In this document: positions 29,625 through 39,089 of the stretch, in pieces
Position numbering within the stretch: position 1 is the first letter of the stretch
Layout of the letters: every line of letters starts with the position of its first letter
DNA from: Thalassotalea sp. LPB0316
GTDB lineage: Bacteria > Pseudomonadota > Gammaproteobacteria > Enterobacterales > Alteromonadaceae
Direction of reading: 5' to 3'
NCBI RefSeq assembly: GCF_014898095.1
Contig: NZ_CP062946.1
Span: forward strand, 1,302,001 to 1,366,000
DNA: 64,000 bases
Translations under genes and position numbers: made by a program
Notes under the pieces: model-generated
Told to the model about the DNA's origin: nothing
The model's input: the letters and a program-made list of their open reading frames with translations, nothing else
Databases searched by the model: none

Positions 29625-30560
29625 TTATTTAATATTTCTAGTCGCCCACAAGTGAAGTAAATCTAAACCTATGGTTGCGGCAGCTAAGGCCGTTGTTTCA
29701 CTTTGATCATAAGCGGGGGCAACTTCAACAACGTCCATGCCCACTAAATTTATTCCCTTTAGCGCGTGAAGAACTTTAAGGACTTTGTCGGTCGTTAAAC
29801 CACCGCATACCGGTGTGCCAGTACCTGGTGCGAACGCTGGGTCTAAACAGTCAATATCAAAAGTTAAATAGACCGGTAGATCACCTATCGTTGACTTGAT
29901 TTGCTCGACAATCTCGGTGACTGACATATCATTTGCTTGCATGGCATTAATTACGTTAAAGCCATGATCTTGTTGTTTATAGTTTGTCCGAATACCAATT
30001 TGCACGGACTTTTCTTTGTCTATCAATCCTTCGTTAGGTGCATGGTAGAACATAGTGCCATGATCGTATCGACTGCCGTTATCATAGGTATCGGTGTGGG
30101 CATCAAAGTGAACTAAGGCCATTTTGCCAAATTTTTTGGCGTGAGAACGCAATAATGGCAAAGTGACAAAGTGATCACCACCAAGACTTAGCAGGCTTTT
30201 ACCCGATGCTAAAATTTCATCACACGCGATTTCTACGCGTGCACAAAACTCTTCGCTATCACCAGCGGAAAACACTAAATCACCAGCATCGACTAAATTA
30301 CATAGCTGGGCTAACTTAAAATCCCATGGGAAACGTTGACCTTCCCAAGCGAGATTAATCGATGCTTGACGAATTGCGTCTGGCCCCATTCTTGCGCCAG
30401 AACGACCAGAGGTTGCCATATCAAAAGGCAACCCTAAAATCACGACATCGGCATTGCTTTTGGTTGGGTTTAATGTCAGCGGAGATCGTAAAAAAGTCAT
30501 CGCATTTGAGTAAATCGAGTTATCAACTTGATTAAATACACTGCTGGTCAAAATTGACAT
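29625..30560 (-). CDS. speB: Agmatinase
   Basis: The 311-residue protein is a ureohydrolase with the manganese ligands in [19 protein letters not shown] and [18 protein letters not shown]. It converts agmatine to putrescine and urea. Its ATG overlaps the speA stop by one base, with GGAGG just upstream, so the two steps from arginine to putrescine are translationally coupled. The downstream gap (29422-29624) has inverted repeats but no clear terminator. Confidence 0.93.
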   Translation of the reverse strand: MSILTSSVFNQVDNSIYSNAMTFLRSPLTLNPTKSNADVVILGLPFDMATSGRSGARMGPDAIRQASINLAWEGQRFPWDFKLAQLCNLVDAGDLVFSAGDSEEFCARVEIACDEILASGKSLLSLGGDHFVTLPLLRSHAKKFGKMALVHFDAHTDTYDNGSRYDHGTMFYHAPNEGLIDKEKSVQIGIRTNYKQQDHGFNVINAMQANDMSVTEIVEQIKSTIGDLPVYLTFDIDCLDPAFAPGTGTPVCGGLTTDKVLKVLHALKGINLVGMDVVEVAPAYDQSETTALAAATIGLDLLHLWATRNIK

Positions 30561-32470
30561 TAAAAATCCTCCAAATACGTGTAACCGCCTAATCCGGCGA
30601 CTAATTCATCAAAAATAGCTTCACGCTCAGTATTAGGTAACTTGTTGTTGACTAATTCACTGTAAACTTGTTTAAAGTGGCTCGCCTCTAGATGCACATA
30701 TCTAAGCATGTCTTCAACGGTATCACCTTCATTAATTTCAGTGATTTCAATCTCGCCGTCGTTATCAATGTAAACAACTGCACTATGTGTATCACCAAAG
30801 AGGTTATGCATATCGCCCAAAATTTCTTGATAAGCGCCTACTAAGAAAAAGCCAAGCAAATACTCTTCGCCTTCTTGCCAACTGGGCACTGGTAGCGTTT
30901 TTTCTATACCTTGACCATCGACGTAATGCTCAACGGCACCGTCAGAATCACAGGTAATATCGAGTAAAACGGCTCTTGTTTCATCACAGCGATCCAAATT
31001 GGCTAATGGCAGTACTGGAAATACTTGATCGATTCCCCAAGCATCCGGCAGTGATTGAAATAATGAAAAGTTAACAAAGAATTTATCTGCTAACTTTTCT
31101 GTTAAATCATCAACAATCGGACGATGAAAGCGATTTTTTGTTTCCATTAACTTGTTCAGTTCAAAGCAAACTCTTAAGTTTACCTGCTCAGCCCAGGCTC
31201 TTTGTTCTAGATTCAAAAGCCCGAGTGCAAATTGATAATGAACCTCTTGAATGTCGGCTTGACAGTCGTGATAAATCTCAATGAGTGCTCGGTCGTCGTT
31301 GCGTTTATTCAGTTGTTGCCAAGACATCCACATGTTATTGAGAATAAGTGGCGCATCGTCTGATGGCGGCGCAATATTTTCTGCCGCATAAGATTCAGCA
31401 CCAATAACATTAGAAATCAGTACCGCATGATGCGCCGTAAGGGCACGGCCTGATTCAGAGATAATTAACGGCATAGGTTCTTCATAACTACGACATGTAT
31501 CGCCTATCATGTGAACGATATTGTTGGCGTATTCCGCGAGGCTGTAATTCATTGAGTTGTGTGATTGGCTGCGAGTGCCGTCGTAGTCGACGGCTAATCC
31601 GCCACCTACGTCCATGCAGTCAATTGCTGCGCCTAGTTTTCTCAACTCACAATAAAAGCGAGCTGCTTCACTAACGCCTAAACGTACATCTCGAATATTG
31701 GCCATTTGTGAACCCAGGTGAAAATGCACAAGCTTCAAAGCGTCTAACATATTTTCGCTGCGTAACGTATTCATCACCTTTAATACTTGTGATGCAGACA
31801 AGCCAAATTTAGATTTTTCACCACCACTTGCTTGCCATTTTCCTTTGCCTTGTGATGCTAATCGGATTCGAATGCCCAGTCTTGGCGTTACGCCAAGGCT
31901 TTTCGCTTGCGCTAAGATCATTTCTAGCTCAGACATCTTTTCTAACACGAGGTGAACTTTATGGCCGAGCTTCTCACCAATTAAGGCTAAACGAATGTAT
32001 TCTTTGTCTTTGTAACCATTACAAACAATAACTGAAGAGGCTTTTTGTGCTAATGCCAACACGGCCAATAGTTCAGCTTTACTGCCGGCTTCTAGTCCCA
32101 ATTGACTGATCTGTTTATCGGCTTGACTGGCAAGTATGCTGTCAACCACTTCTCTTTGTTGATTGACTTTTATTGGATAAACCAGCAGGTATTTATTTTG
32201 ATAGTCATAATCTGCAATGGCTTTATTAAATGCGCCGCATAAGTTCTCTACGCGATTGTGAATAATTTGTGGAAATCGAACTAATGCAGGTAATGACAAA
32301 CCCTTCGCTTGGATTAGTTTTGCAATGTCTGTGATATTGGCCGTGTGCTCTTGGCTGCTTTGATTTGGCGCGACATAGACGTTGCCTTGATCATTGATAC
32401 CGAAGTAACCTTGACTCCAATGCTTGACGTTATAAGTAGCACGGACCGCATCAAGGGTTGATTTGTTCAT
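30560..32470 (-). CDS. speA: Biosynthetic arginine decarboxylase
   Basis: The 636-residue protein is a fold-III PLP decarboxylase. It shows YPIKVNQ with the PLP Lys (Lys101), [29 protein letters not shown] and the C-terminal CDSDG with the catalytic Cys. It decarboxylates arginine to agmatine for SpeB. Length matches E. coli SpeA (658 aa). It is divergent from a paeA-like exporter gene, and a second decarboxylase lies beyond, making a polyamine neighbourhood. Confidence 0.94.
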   Translation of the reverse strand: MNKSTLDAVRATYNVKHWSQGYFGINDQGNVYVAPNQSSQEHTANITDIAKLIQAKGLSLPALVRFPQIIHNRVENLCGAFNKAIADYDYQNKYLLVYPIKVNQQREVVDSILASQADKQISQLGLEAGSKAELLAVLALAQKASSVIVCNGYKDKEYIRLALIGEKLGHKVHLVLEKMSELEMILAQAKSLGVTPRLGIRIRLASQGKGKWQASGGEKSKFGLSASQVLKVMNTLRSENMLDALKLVHFHLGSQMANIRDVRLGVSEAARFYCELRKLGAAIDCMDVGGGLAVDYDGTRSQSHNSMNYSLAEYANNIVHMIGDTCRSYEEPMPLIISESGRALTAHHAVLISNVIGAESYAAENIAPPSDDAPLILNNMWMSWQQLNKRNDDRALIEIYHDCQADIQEVHYQFALGLLNLEQRAWAEQVNLRVCFELNKLMETKNRFHRPIVDDLTEKLADKFFVNFSLFQSLPDAWGIDQVFPVLPLANLDRCDETRAVLLDITCDSDGAVEHYVDGQGIEKTLPVPSWQEGEEYLLGFFLVGAYQEILGDMHNLFGDTHSAVVYIDNDGEIEITEINEGDTVEDMLRYVHLEASHFKQVYSELVNNKLPNTEREAIFDELVAGLGGYTYLEDF

Positions 32471-32740
32471 TAACTTTCCTTCATTGATTTTAAAGAGCGC
32501 GAGTAGAATTCAATTGCGTTTCTAAGTCCAACAAAACAAATTAGTGCTAGCGACAAATTCTATTTATGGTGCTAATTCTATTGCGATAAATCATTTGTTA
32601 TAGGATAAAAACTGTTGCCTACCACCGCATATTCAACGATGATTGCGCCGTTAATTAATGACTTTCGTTGACAGATAACCTGAGCTCACTGTGGAACTTA
32701 GGGTAGAGAATTTGCTAGCAGGCGAGAGTTGGAGAAATAT

Positions 32741-34060
32741 ATGAGTGATTTATTAGGTATTATCATCCTGATATTGTTTGGTGCCTTGTTTGCGGTTTCG
32801 GAAATTTCGATTGCCGCTTCACGCAAGATTAAACTAAAAGTCATGGCCGACGAGGGTGACGAGAGTGCAGCTGCGGTGATTCGATTACAAGAGCAACCCG
32901 GTCGTTTTTTTGCCATGATCCAAATAGCGCTTAATGCGGTTGCAATTCTTGGCGGTATTATTGGCGAACAAGCGTTAGCACCTTATACTTCTGTGCTTGT
33001 GGCCTTAGTGTATTCAGGCCCGATGGCGGATCAAATCAGCTTCGTCTTATCGTTCTTAGCGATTACTTCACTGTTCATCTTGTTTGCCGACTTATTACCT
33101 AAACGCATTGCCATGATCATGCCTGAAAGAGTTGCCGCAAAAGTGGTTGGGCTGATGAATGGTATTACCTTTGCACTGACGCCATTTGTTTTATTCTTTA
33201 ATAGCATTACTAACCTCGTGTTACGCATTTTCAATGTCCCTTCGGAGCGAGAGGATATCGTCACTACTGAAGACATCGTTGCAATGATGGACGCAGGTGC
33301 TGAACATGGCTCACTTCCGCCTCAAGAATACCAGTTACTCGGTAATGTCTTTGAACTTGAAGGCAGAATGCTTTCTACAGCCATGACCAACCGAGACGCC
33401 ATCGTCTATTTCGATATCAATGACGATTACGAAAGCATTAGTGCCAAGATATTAGCCCACCCACATAGTCACTTTTTGGTGAGTGACGGCCATTTGGATA
33501 GGCTAGTTGGCTCCGTTGAATCAAAAATGATTTTACGGCAATTACTAAAAGGTGAACCTATTGATTTAACCGACAGTATGCTGCAAACAGATTTGTTTTA
33601 CTTACCTGAAACGCTCACGCTTTCAGAGGCCTTAAATGAATTCAAGTCGGTCAACAAGCCTTTTGCCGTGGTGGTTAACGAATACGCAATGGTTGTTGGA
33701 TTAGTGACCCTTAAAGATTTAATGAGTAGTTTTATGGGCGACTTAGTCACGAATAACGGCGAGGAGCAGATAGTTCAACGCGATGATAACTCTTGGCTAA
33801 TCAATGGCAATACACCGATAGTGGATGTAATGAAGCTGCTCGATATTTCAGCGTTTCCCAATGATAGCCAATACGAAACCTTAGCTGGATTTTTGATTTA
33901 CGCTTTAAAGCGGTTACCAAAGCGCACCGATTTTGTGGTACTCGATAATTATAAATTTGAAGCTATCGACATTGATGGTATCAAAGTTGAACAGCTTTTG
34001 GTCACCCGCTTACCAGCAACAAAAACGGAAAAGCAGGACTCTAATAGAGGTCAGAGTTAG
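32741..34060 (+). CDS. CNNM/CBS membrane protein, YtfL (PaeA)-like
   Basis: ATG at 32741 is chosen because GGAG lies 6 bases upstream; an in-frame TTG at 32729 would overlap that site. The 439-residue product has an N-terminal CNNM/DUF21 domain with four hydrophobic helices (LFAVSEISIAASRK in the first), two CBS domains (about 195-330) and a C-terminal CorC/HlyC domain. The family member YtfL of E. coli, now PaeA, exports putrescine and cadaverine. Location between speA and a second decarboxylase fits a polyamine exporter, but the fold alone also covers magnesium transport proteins. A hairpin overlaps its stop codon. Confidence 0.8.
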   Translation: MSDLLGIIILILFGALFAVSEISIAASRKIKLKVMADEGDESAAAVIRLQEQPGRFFAMIQIALNAVAILGGIIGEQALAPYTSVLVALVYSGPMADQISFVLSFLAITSLFILFADLLPKRIAMIMPERVAAKVVGLMNGITFALTPFVLFFNSITNLVLRIFNVPSEREDIVTTEDIVAMMDAGAEHGSLPPQEYQLLGNVFELEGRMLSTAMTNRDAIVYFDINDDYESISAKILAHPHSHFLVSDGHLDRLVGSVESKMILRQLLKGEPIDLTDSMLQTDLFYLPETLTLSEALNEFKSVNKPFAVVVNEYAMVVGLVTLKDLMSSFMGDLVTNNGEEQIVQRDDNSWLINGNTPIVDVMKLLDISAFPNDSQYETLAGFLIYALKRLPKRTDFVVLDNYKFEAIDIDGIKVEQLLVTRLPATKTEKQDSNRGQS

Positions 34061-34072
34061 CGAACTCTGACC
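34049..34072. repeat. REP-like palindrome overlapping a stop codon
   Basis: A perfect 10-bp inverted repeat (GGTCAGAGTT at 34049-34058, AACTCTGACC at 34063-34072) encloses the loop AGCG. The TAG stop of the CNNM gene begins at the last base of the left arm. The convergent decarboxylase ends 9 bases later. There is no T run, so it may be a REP-type palindrome serving as a convergent-gene barrier rather than a simple intrinsic terminator. Confidence 0.6.
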
Positions 34073-34080
34073 CCCAAACC

Positions 34081-35976
34081 TCATTTAAGCACATAGATTT
34101 CACCGTCAAAACTGCCTTGAATGGTCAATCCCTGTCCTGCTAATTCTTTTAGGTAATCGATGTGCTCTCGTGTGATTTTTTGGCCGGGAACTAACAGTGG
34201 AATACCCGGCGGATAAGGCGTCACTAAGCCAGCGCAAATGCGGTTGTTACATTTGTCGATCGGTAAAGATTCGCGCTCACCATAAAACGCATCGCTTGGA
34301 ATACATGCTAAATCAATCGCCGGTAAATTTTCTGGTAAACGAGAACGACGAGTTGATTTCGACAACTTGACCTTGCCGTTGTCGAGTTTCTTTAATGCAT
34401 TGTACAAGCGAATGATTTTAGAGCGCGTACCGCCCAATGTCAGTAAAACTAAAATGGTGCTGTGAGTGTATTTTTCAATTTCCAGCCCAATTTCATCCAA
34501 TAAGTACTTGTGAATATCTTTTAACGAATACGGTAATTCACTAATGTCGATAAGGATTTTTAATGGGTCATGACCCATGTTGTCATCGCTAAAGTGGGGA
34601 AAGAGTTTGGTAAAATCTTTCTTTCCTAACACTTTTATGTGCTTAAGTGAGGCCATCTGCAGTTTGAATTCGTCGACGTGATGCAATAAGGCATTAAGTA
34701 GCTTGTAACCTTCCATCTCTAGTTGCTTTTGGCAAACATCGAGAGACGCGATGAGTTGATACTTGGGTGACGTGCTGGCGTAGATACTGTAAATTTCTCG
34801 GAAAAAATCGGCGTCGAAATCAGGATCGTTTATATGAATATACGATGCTTGTGAAAACGCAGATACCACTTTGTGCGCAGAATGCGTGACATAGTCTGCC
34901 CCAGCATGAATTGCTGAATAATAGCGAAAACTTGGGTGAAATAGCGAGTAGGCAAACCACGCCTCGTCGATAAACACCTTGATGCCATATTGATGAGCGT
35001 AATCGACCACTTGCTTTAGATCCGTAAGTAAACCGTCGTAGGTACAACCGGTAAGCACGAGTAGCTTTGCGTCTTTATTTTGTTCGATAGCTAATTTGAT
35101 GTCGGCCAATGACGGTGGCGCAAAGATGCCGTACTTGGGGTTTAAGATACTCGATAAGTAGATGGGAAAACTAGCCGATTGTAAAATGCCGTAATGCACA
35201 GACTTATGACAATTGCGGTCGATAATTACTTTGTCGCCCTTACGTAACAGCGTTTGCAAAATAATCTTATTAGACGTTGATGAGCCGTTTGTCACAAAAT
35301 AGGTATGTTTAACTTCAAAAGTCGCAGCAGCGGATTCTTGAGCACGACCTATGGTATTCGTGCTGTCAGACAAAGAACCTAAAGAATCGACCGAAACCGA
35401 GAGATCACCAACGAATACATTACGACCATAAAATTGATAGAAATCTTTAATGTAAGGTGAGTTGCGAAAACTTGAGCCTCCGCTGTGGCCTGGTGTATGC
35501 CATGAATCATTGGCTTCACCAACATATTGGCGATACGCCGTCCAAAATGGGGTCTCTGAACGGTCGTCGAAGTCATTTATGATGTAGCCCAAAATCGCTT
35601 CAGGATCTGATATCACCTCATCTTTAAAGAAGAATGACTCGATTTCTTCAGACTCATTAACGATTTCTAGCCCGTTGGTGTCGTCCCCGATAACATAAAC
35701 CGGTAGTTCAAGGCGCACCGCTTTTAACTTTTCGATAAAGCGACTGTAAATACGTTCTTCGGTTTTATTGTGAACATCCCAACTTAGCACCACAGCTTGA
35801 ATATCACCATCTTGTTCGATGTGCTCTAGAGCAGTTGGTAACTCAAGGCATTCAACGATATCAATTTCAATATCTTGGCGCTCAAAGTTCGCAACGGTTT
35901 GAGATAAGTTTGCTGCAAGCTCTTGCAGAACATCAGGGGCTTGTTCTATTAACAAGATACGTAAAAGAGGTGACAT
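34081..35976 (-). CDS. Orn/Lys/Arg decarboxylase, class I PLP fold
   Basis: The 631-residue protein has an N-terminal receiver-like wing domain (about 1-130), the PLP domain with WHTPGHSGGSSF, FVTNGSSTSNK and the PLP-binding DYVTHSAHK (Lys369), and a C-terminal domain ending YPPGIPLLVPGQ and GEIYVLK. The family includes LdcC/CadA, SpeC/SpeF and AdiA; substrate (lysine, ornithine or arginine) cannot be settled by eye. At 631 residues it is shorter than the approximately 715-residue E. coli enzymes, although both ends are intact, so internal segments are reduced. It is convergent with the PaeA-like gene. Confidence 0.87.
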   Translation of the reverse strand: MSPLLRILLIEQAPDVLQELAANLSQTVANFERQDIEIDIVECLELPTALEHIEQDGDIQAVVLSWDVHNKTEERIYSRFIEKLKAVRLELPVYVIGDDTNGLEIVNESEEIESFFFKDEVISDPEAILGYIINDFDDRSETPFWTAYRQYVGEANDSWHTPGHSGGSSFRNSPYIKDFYQFYGRNVFVGDLSVSVDSLGSLSDSTNTIGRAQESAAATFEVKHTYFVTNGSSTSNKIILQTLLRKGDKVIIDRNCHKSVHYGILQSASFPIYLSSILNPKYGIFAPPSLADIKLAIEQNKDAKLLVLTGCTYDGLLTDLKQVVDYAHQYGIKVFIDEAWFAYSLFHPSFRYYSAIHAGADYVTHSAHKVVSAFSQASYIHINDPDFDADFFREIYSIYASTSPKYQLIASLDVCQKQLEMEGYKLLNALLHHVDEFKLQMASLKHIKVLGKKDFTKLFPHFSDDNMGHDPLKILIDISELPYSLKDIHKYLLDEIGLEIEKYTHSTILVLLTLGGTRSKIIRLYNALKKLDNGKVKLSKSTRRSRLPENLPAIDLACIPSDAFYGERESLPIDKCNNRICAGLVTPYPPGIPLLVPGQKITREHIDYLKELAGQGLTIQGSFDGEIYVLK

Positions 35977-36202
35977 TATTTTATTGGCCTAAGCGTAAAA
36001 ATATAAAAAATATTCCGTAGCATAAACAAAGCATCGATAAATGTGAAACTAATACTTGTTTAAATACTATCGGTAACTATATCGGCGCTTTCAGGGCTAG
36101 CGGTATGGGCTCAAGCTGATATAGATATTCAAGCTTTTTATTGCTGTTGCCCATTGATCTTGGAACCAGTAAACTGGATGAAATTTCTCTTTGTGTATTG
36201 TT

Positions 36203-36667
36203 ATGACTAAGTTTTTTCAACGCTTTGGCAGTATGATTTTTGCGCTCGCAGTGAGCTGGTGTGCCAATGCCGGTAGCGAGCCTAGCGAGCAACTTAAAAG
36301 CCGTTTATCGGCGCTGGAAGGGCAAGTGGTTTATGTCGATTTTTGGGCGTCATGGTGTGGCCCATGTCGGCAATCTTTTCCTTGGCTCAATGTCATGCAA
36401 GCTCAATATAAATCACGAGGTTTTACGGTGTTAAGTGTTAATGTCGATGCTAAAAAATCATTTGCTTTAGCGTTTCTAGAAGAGTTTCCTGCAAGTTTTG
36501 AAGTGATTTATGATCCTAAAGGAAAAATAGCAAGGCAATACGATTTAAGAGGGATGCCGAGTAGTTTTATTGTCGACCGAACGGGTGAAGTTGTTGCTAC
36601 GCACGTTGGTTTTAATGAACAAAAACAGCAACAATACGAACAAGAAATCATTGCTTTACTTAAGTAA
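36203..36667 (+). CDS. Secreted thioredoxin-like protein (TlpA/ResA type)
   Basis: ATG at 36203 (MTKFFQRFG) gives a 154-residue protein with an N-terminal signal (about 1-24, CANAG) and a thioredoxin fold. It has the WCGPC redox motif in VDFWASWCGPCRQ and the cis-Pro loop GMPSSFIVD. It probably reduces or oxidises disulfides in the periplasm. An in-frame TTG at 36191 is a weaker start; neither start has a strong ribosome-binding site. The VOC gene begins 10 bases downstream, so the two are probably co-transcribed. Confidence 0.85.
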   Translation: MTKFFQRFGSMIFALAVSWCANAGSEPSEQLKSRLSALEGQVVYVDFWASWCGPCRQSFPWLNVMQAQYKSRGFTVLSVNVDAKKSFALAFLEEFPASFEVIYDPKGKIARQYDLRGMPSSFIVDRTGEVVATHVGFNEQKQQQYEQEIIALLK

Positions 36668-36677
36668 GGAGCAGCGG

Positions 36678-37085
36678 ATGAGCGTAGCAGGGCGTATCTC
36701 ACGCAGTATTTGTCATGCCTCATTAGGCACTGAACAATTGGAACAGGCGATTGCTTTTTATCAAACAGTACTCGCGACATTAAATATCGATAAAGTCGCC
36801 CATTACGAGCATGCGGCAGCCTTTGGTAAGGGGTATCCTGAATTTTGGATTCAGCGACCTTTTGATCAAGGTAAAGCATCGGTTGGCAATGGTACACATA
36901 TAGGCTTTGTTGCAACGTCAAAAACACAGGTCGACGAGTTCCACCGCCAAGCGATCTCACTAGGTGCCGTTTGTAATGGGGCACCTGGTCCCAGGGCCGA
37001 TTACGGCGAACCCTATTACGGCTGTTTTGTACTCGATTTAGATGGCAATAGAATTGAGGCTAGTTACTGGGCGTTAAGTGATTAA
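36678..37085 (+). CDS. VOC-family (glyoxalase/bleomycin resistance-like) protein
   Basis: The start at ATG 36678 follows AAGGAG; a longer in-frame reading from 36570 would run inside the thioredoxin gene. The 135-residue product has the vicinal oxygen chelate pattern: CHASLGTEQLEQAIAFYQTVL at the first beta-alpha unit, HIGFVATSKTQVDEFH in the middle, and GCFVLDLDGNRIEA with the C-terminal Glu metal ligand. It is probably a small metal-dependent lyase or dioxygenase-like protein in the cytoplasm. Substrate is unknown. Confidence 0.82.
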   Translation: MSVAGRISRSICHASLGTEQLEQAIAFYQTVLATLNIDKVAHYEHAAAFGKGYPEFWIQRPFDQGKASVGNGTHIGFVATSKTQVDEFHRQAISLGAVCNGAPGPRADYGEPYYGCFVLDLDGNRIEASYWALSD

Positions 37086-37187
37086 GAGACAAAACGGGGG
37101 TTTTTAAATCTTTGATCCAACAGGTTGTTTTTGGATGTCATCGCTTTATACTAAACCACTGTAAGAAGTTAAAAACGAGAACAAGTA

Positions 37188-39089
37188 GTGAATAAAACTA
37201 AGACAACAATAAGCATAAATATACTTGCTGCATTTACTGTTTGTCTTTTTCTTTTTGATAGTTTTTTGAATACAGCGAGTGCCCAAGAATTTGAAGACTT
37301 TGCCGCCTTTGAATCGACAGTAAAAGAATTAGAAAAAACTGCACCTCAGCGTATTCCTGAATTACTCGAAGGCCAAAAGCCACTGCTCAACACTTACAGC
37401 TTAGTTAATCAAATTCAATATTATTTACTCGCCTCTGAGTTTTACAACAATCGCGGTAATTTTGAACTGGCTAAAACTAATGCCAACCAAGGTTTAGAGT
37501 TAGTTAAGCAGCAAAATAGCCCCAGTGCCCTGATCTCTGAATTATTGTACTCGCGGGGGTTCGCCTATGAAAACCTCGGCGATAGTGAGGCTGCGATGCA
37601 AGATTACCAAAACGGTACACAGCTAGCTGAATCATTAGAGCACCTTGAAAACACCGCATACGGTTACATTAATATTGGTGCGATGCAGTATCTCGCGCAA
37701 CAATTTCAAGCATCACTACAAACCCTCAACAAGGCACGAGAGTTAGCCGAGCAGAGCGACGATGAACAGCTCAAGGGTTATGTCTATTCCGAACTTGGTA
37801 TTTTATATAACTACCTCGGTGATAATGAGTCGTCACTCGATCTTTATGATATGAGCTACAACAGCTATATGAATGCTGGCCACAAAATTTTTGCGGCTCG
37901 AGCAAGGCTTAACACGGGTAGTGCGTTAATGGAAATGGGGCGTTATGAAGAAGCGATCGTACTATTCAAAGGTATTTTAACCACCTTTGAAAAAGAAATT
38001 AGCCCACGTTTAGCCTATTATGTTAATACTCGGCTAGCGTCATGTTACAGTGAAAAAGACGAACCTAATTATGAATTGGCTTATCAATATTTAATCACCG
38101 CAGGTAAGTACATTCAAGGAACTGACGCCCATGACGTGCCCGTTTTTTATTTGCTTGAACGCGCCGAATTGCTGCATCAATTAGCACGCCACGATGAAGT
38201 TGACGACGTATTGAAAGAGGCGATGGTGCACATACCGTCAATGACCAAGCACAATCAACTGTATTCGAAGTCTCATCTCTATAGCATTCAAGCCCGATCG
38301 TATTATCAACGAGAAAATTATAAAGCTGCCCTTGCTAGCCAAAAATTACGCCATCAGCTTAGATACGAGAGACACAAACTTGAGCAACAGGATGAAGTTA
38401 CTGAGCTTAAAATGCAGTTTGAGAGTGAGCAGGCAGATGTCGCAGCAAAAATTCTTGAAGAGCAAAAAGCGATTAATAATTTGGCCCTTGAAAAGGCAAA
38501 AGCCTCCTCGCAATTTCAATGGCAACTTTCTTTGGCTGTGACCTTGATCGCTTTACTGTTTGCGTGGGGGTTTATTAAGCTTGTTCAAAAGCAAAGGGTG
38601 CTAAAAGCGGTATCTCAGACTGACCCTCTGACTGGCGTGGCAAATCGCTATCGCTTACTTACGATTGGCCAACGATTAATTGACGAAGCTATGCCATACA
38701 GTTTGTTAATGCTAGATATTGATGATTTTAAGCAAGTTAACGATAGCCAAGGTCACAGTATTGGTGACAAAGTCATCAAAAAAATCGCTGAACTCGTGGC
38801 CAATGCAATGCGAGAAAGTGACACTGTAGTGCGCCTTGGTGGTGAAGAATTTATGGTTATTTTGCCTAATACTACATTAGCGCAAGCCGATGAAACTGCA
38901 GAGCGATTAAGGTTGCTGGTAATGCATTATCCCTGGCAGGAAAAACTCGGCATTGAGGCTGTAACCATTAGCTTAGGCGTTGCTAATTCTCAACATCAGC
39001 AGGTAAGCGAAATTGAATCGTTATCTCGAATCGCCGATGAAAAACTCTATCAAGCAAAAGCGTCAGGTCGTAATAGGGTGTGCAGTTAA
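37188..39089 (+). CDS. TPR-containing membrane diguanylate cyclase (GGDEF)
   Basis: The 633-residue protein starts with GTG at 37188. It has a signal/anchor (about 10-32), a periplasmic region of several TPR-like repeats (about 50-380), a coiled coil, one membrane helix (about 443-463) and a C-terminal GGDEF domain. The active site reads GGEEF (about 551-555), an active variant, and RESD five residues before it is an intact inhibitory I-site. It should make cyclic di-GMP in response to a periplasmic signal. The next GGDEF gene overlaps its stop by one base. Confidence 0.9.
   Translation: MNKTKTTISINILAAFTVCLFLFDSFLNTASAQEFEDFAAFESTVKELEKTAPQRIPELLEGQKPLLNTYSLVNQIQYYLLASEFYNNRGNFELAKTNANQGLELVKQQNSPSALISELLYSRGFAYENLGDSEAAMQDYQNGTQLAESLEHLENTAYGYINIGAMQYLAQQFQASLQTLNKARELAEQSDDEQLKGYVYSELGILYNYLGDNESSLDLYDMSYNSYMNAGHKIFAARARLNTGSALMEMGRYEEAIVLFKGILTTFEKEISPRLAYYVNTRLASCYSEKDEPNYELAYQYLITAGKYIQGTDAHDVPVFYLLERAELLHQLARHDEVDDVLKEAMVHIPSMTKHNQLYSKSHLYSIQARSYYQRENYKAALASQKLRHQLRYERHKLEQQDEVTELKMQFESEQADVAAKILEEQKAINNLALEKAKASSQFQWQLSLAVTLIALLFAWGFIKLVQKQRVLKAVSQTDPLTGVANRYRLLTIGQRLIDEAMPYSLLMLDIDDFKQVNDSQGHSIGDKVIKKIAELVANAMRESDTVVRLGGEEFMVILPNTTLAQADETAERLRLLVMHYPWQEKLGIEAVTISLGVANSQHQQVSEIESLSRIADEKLYQAKASGRNRVCS

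Noticed and set aside
36508-36984. 158-codon minus-strand frame opposite the thioredoxin and VOC genes
   Set aside because: Both plus-strand genes have clear family motifs and ribosome-binding sites, so this frame is an antisense shadow.
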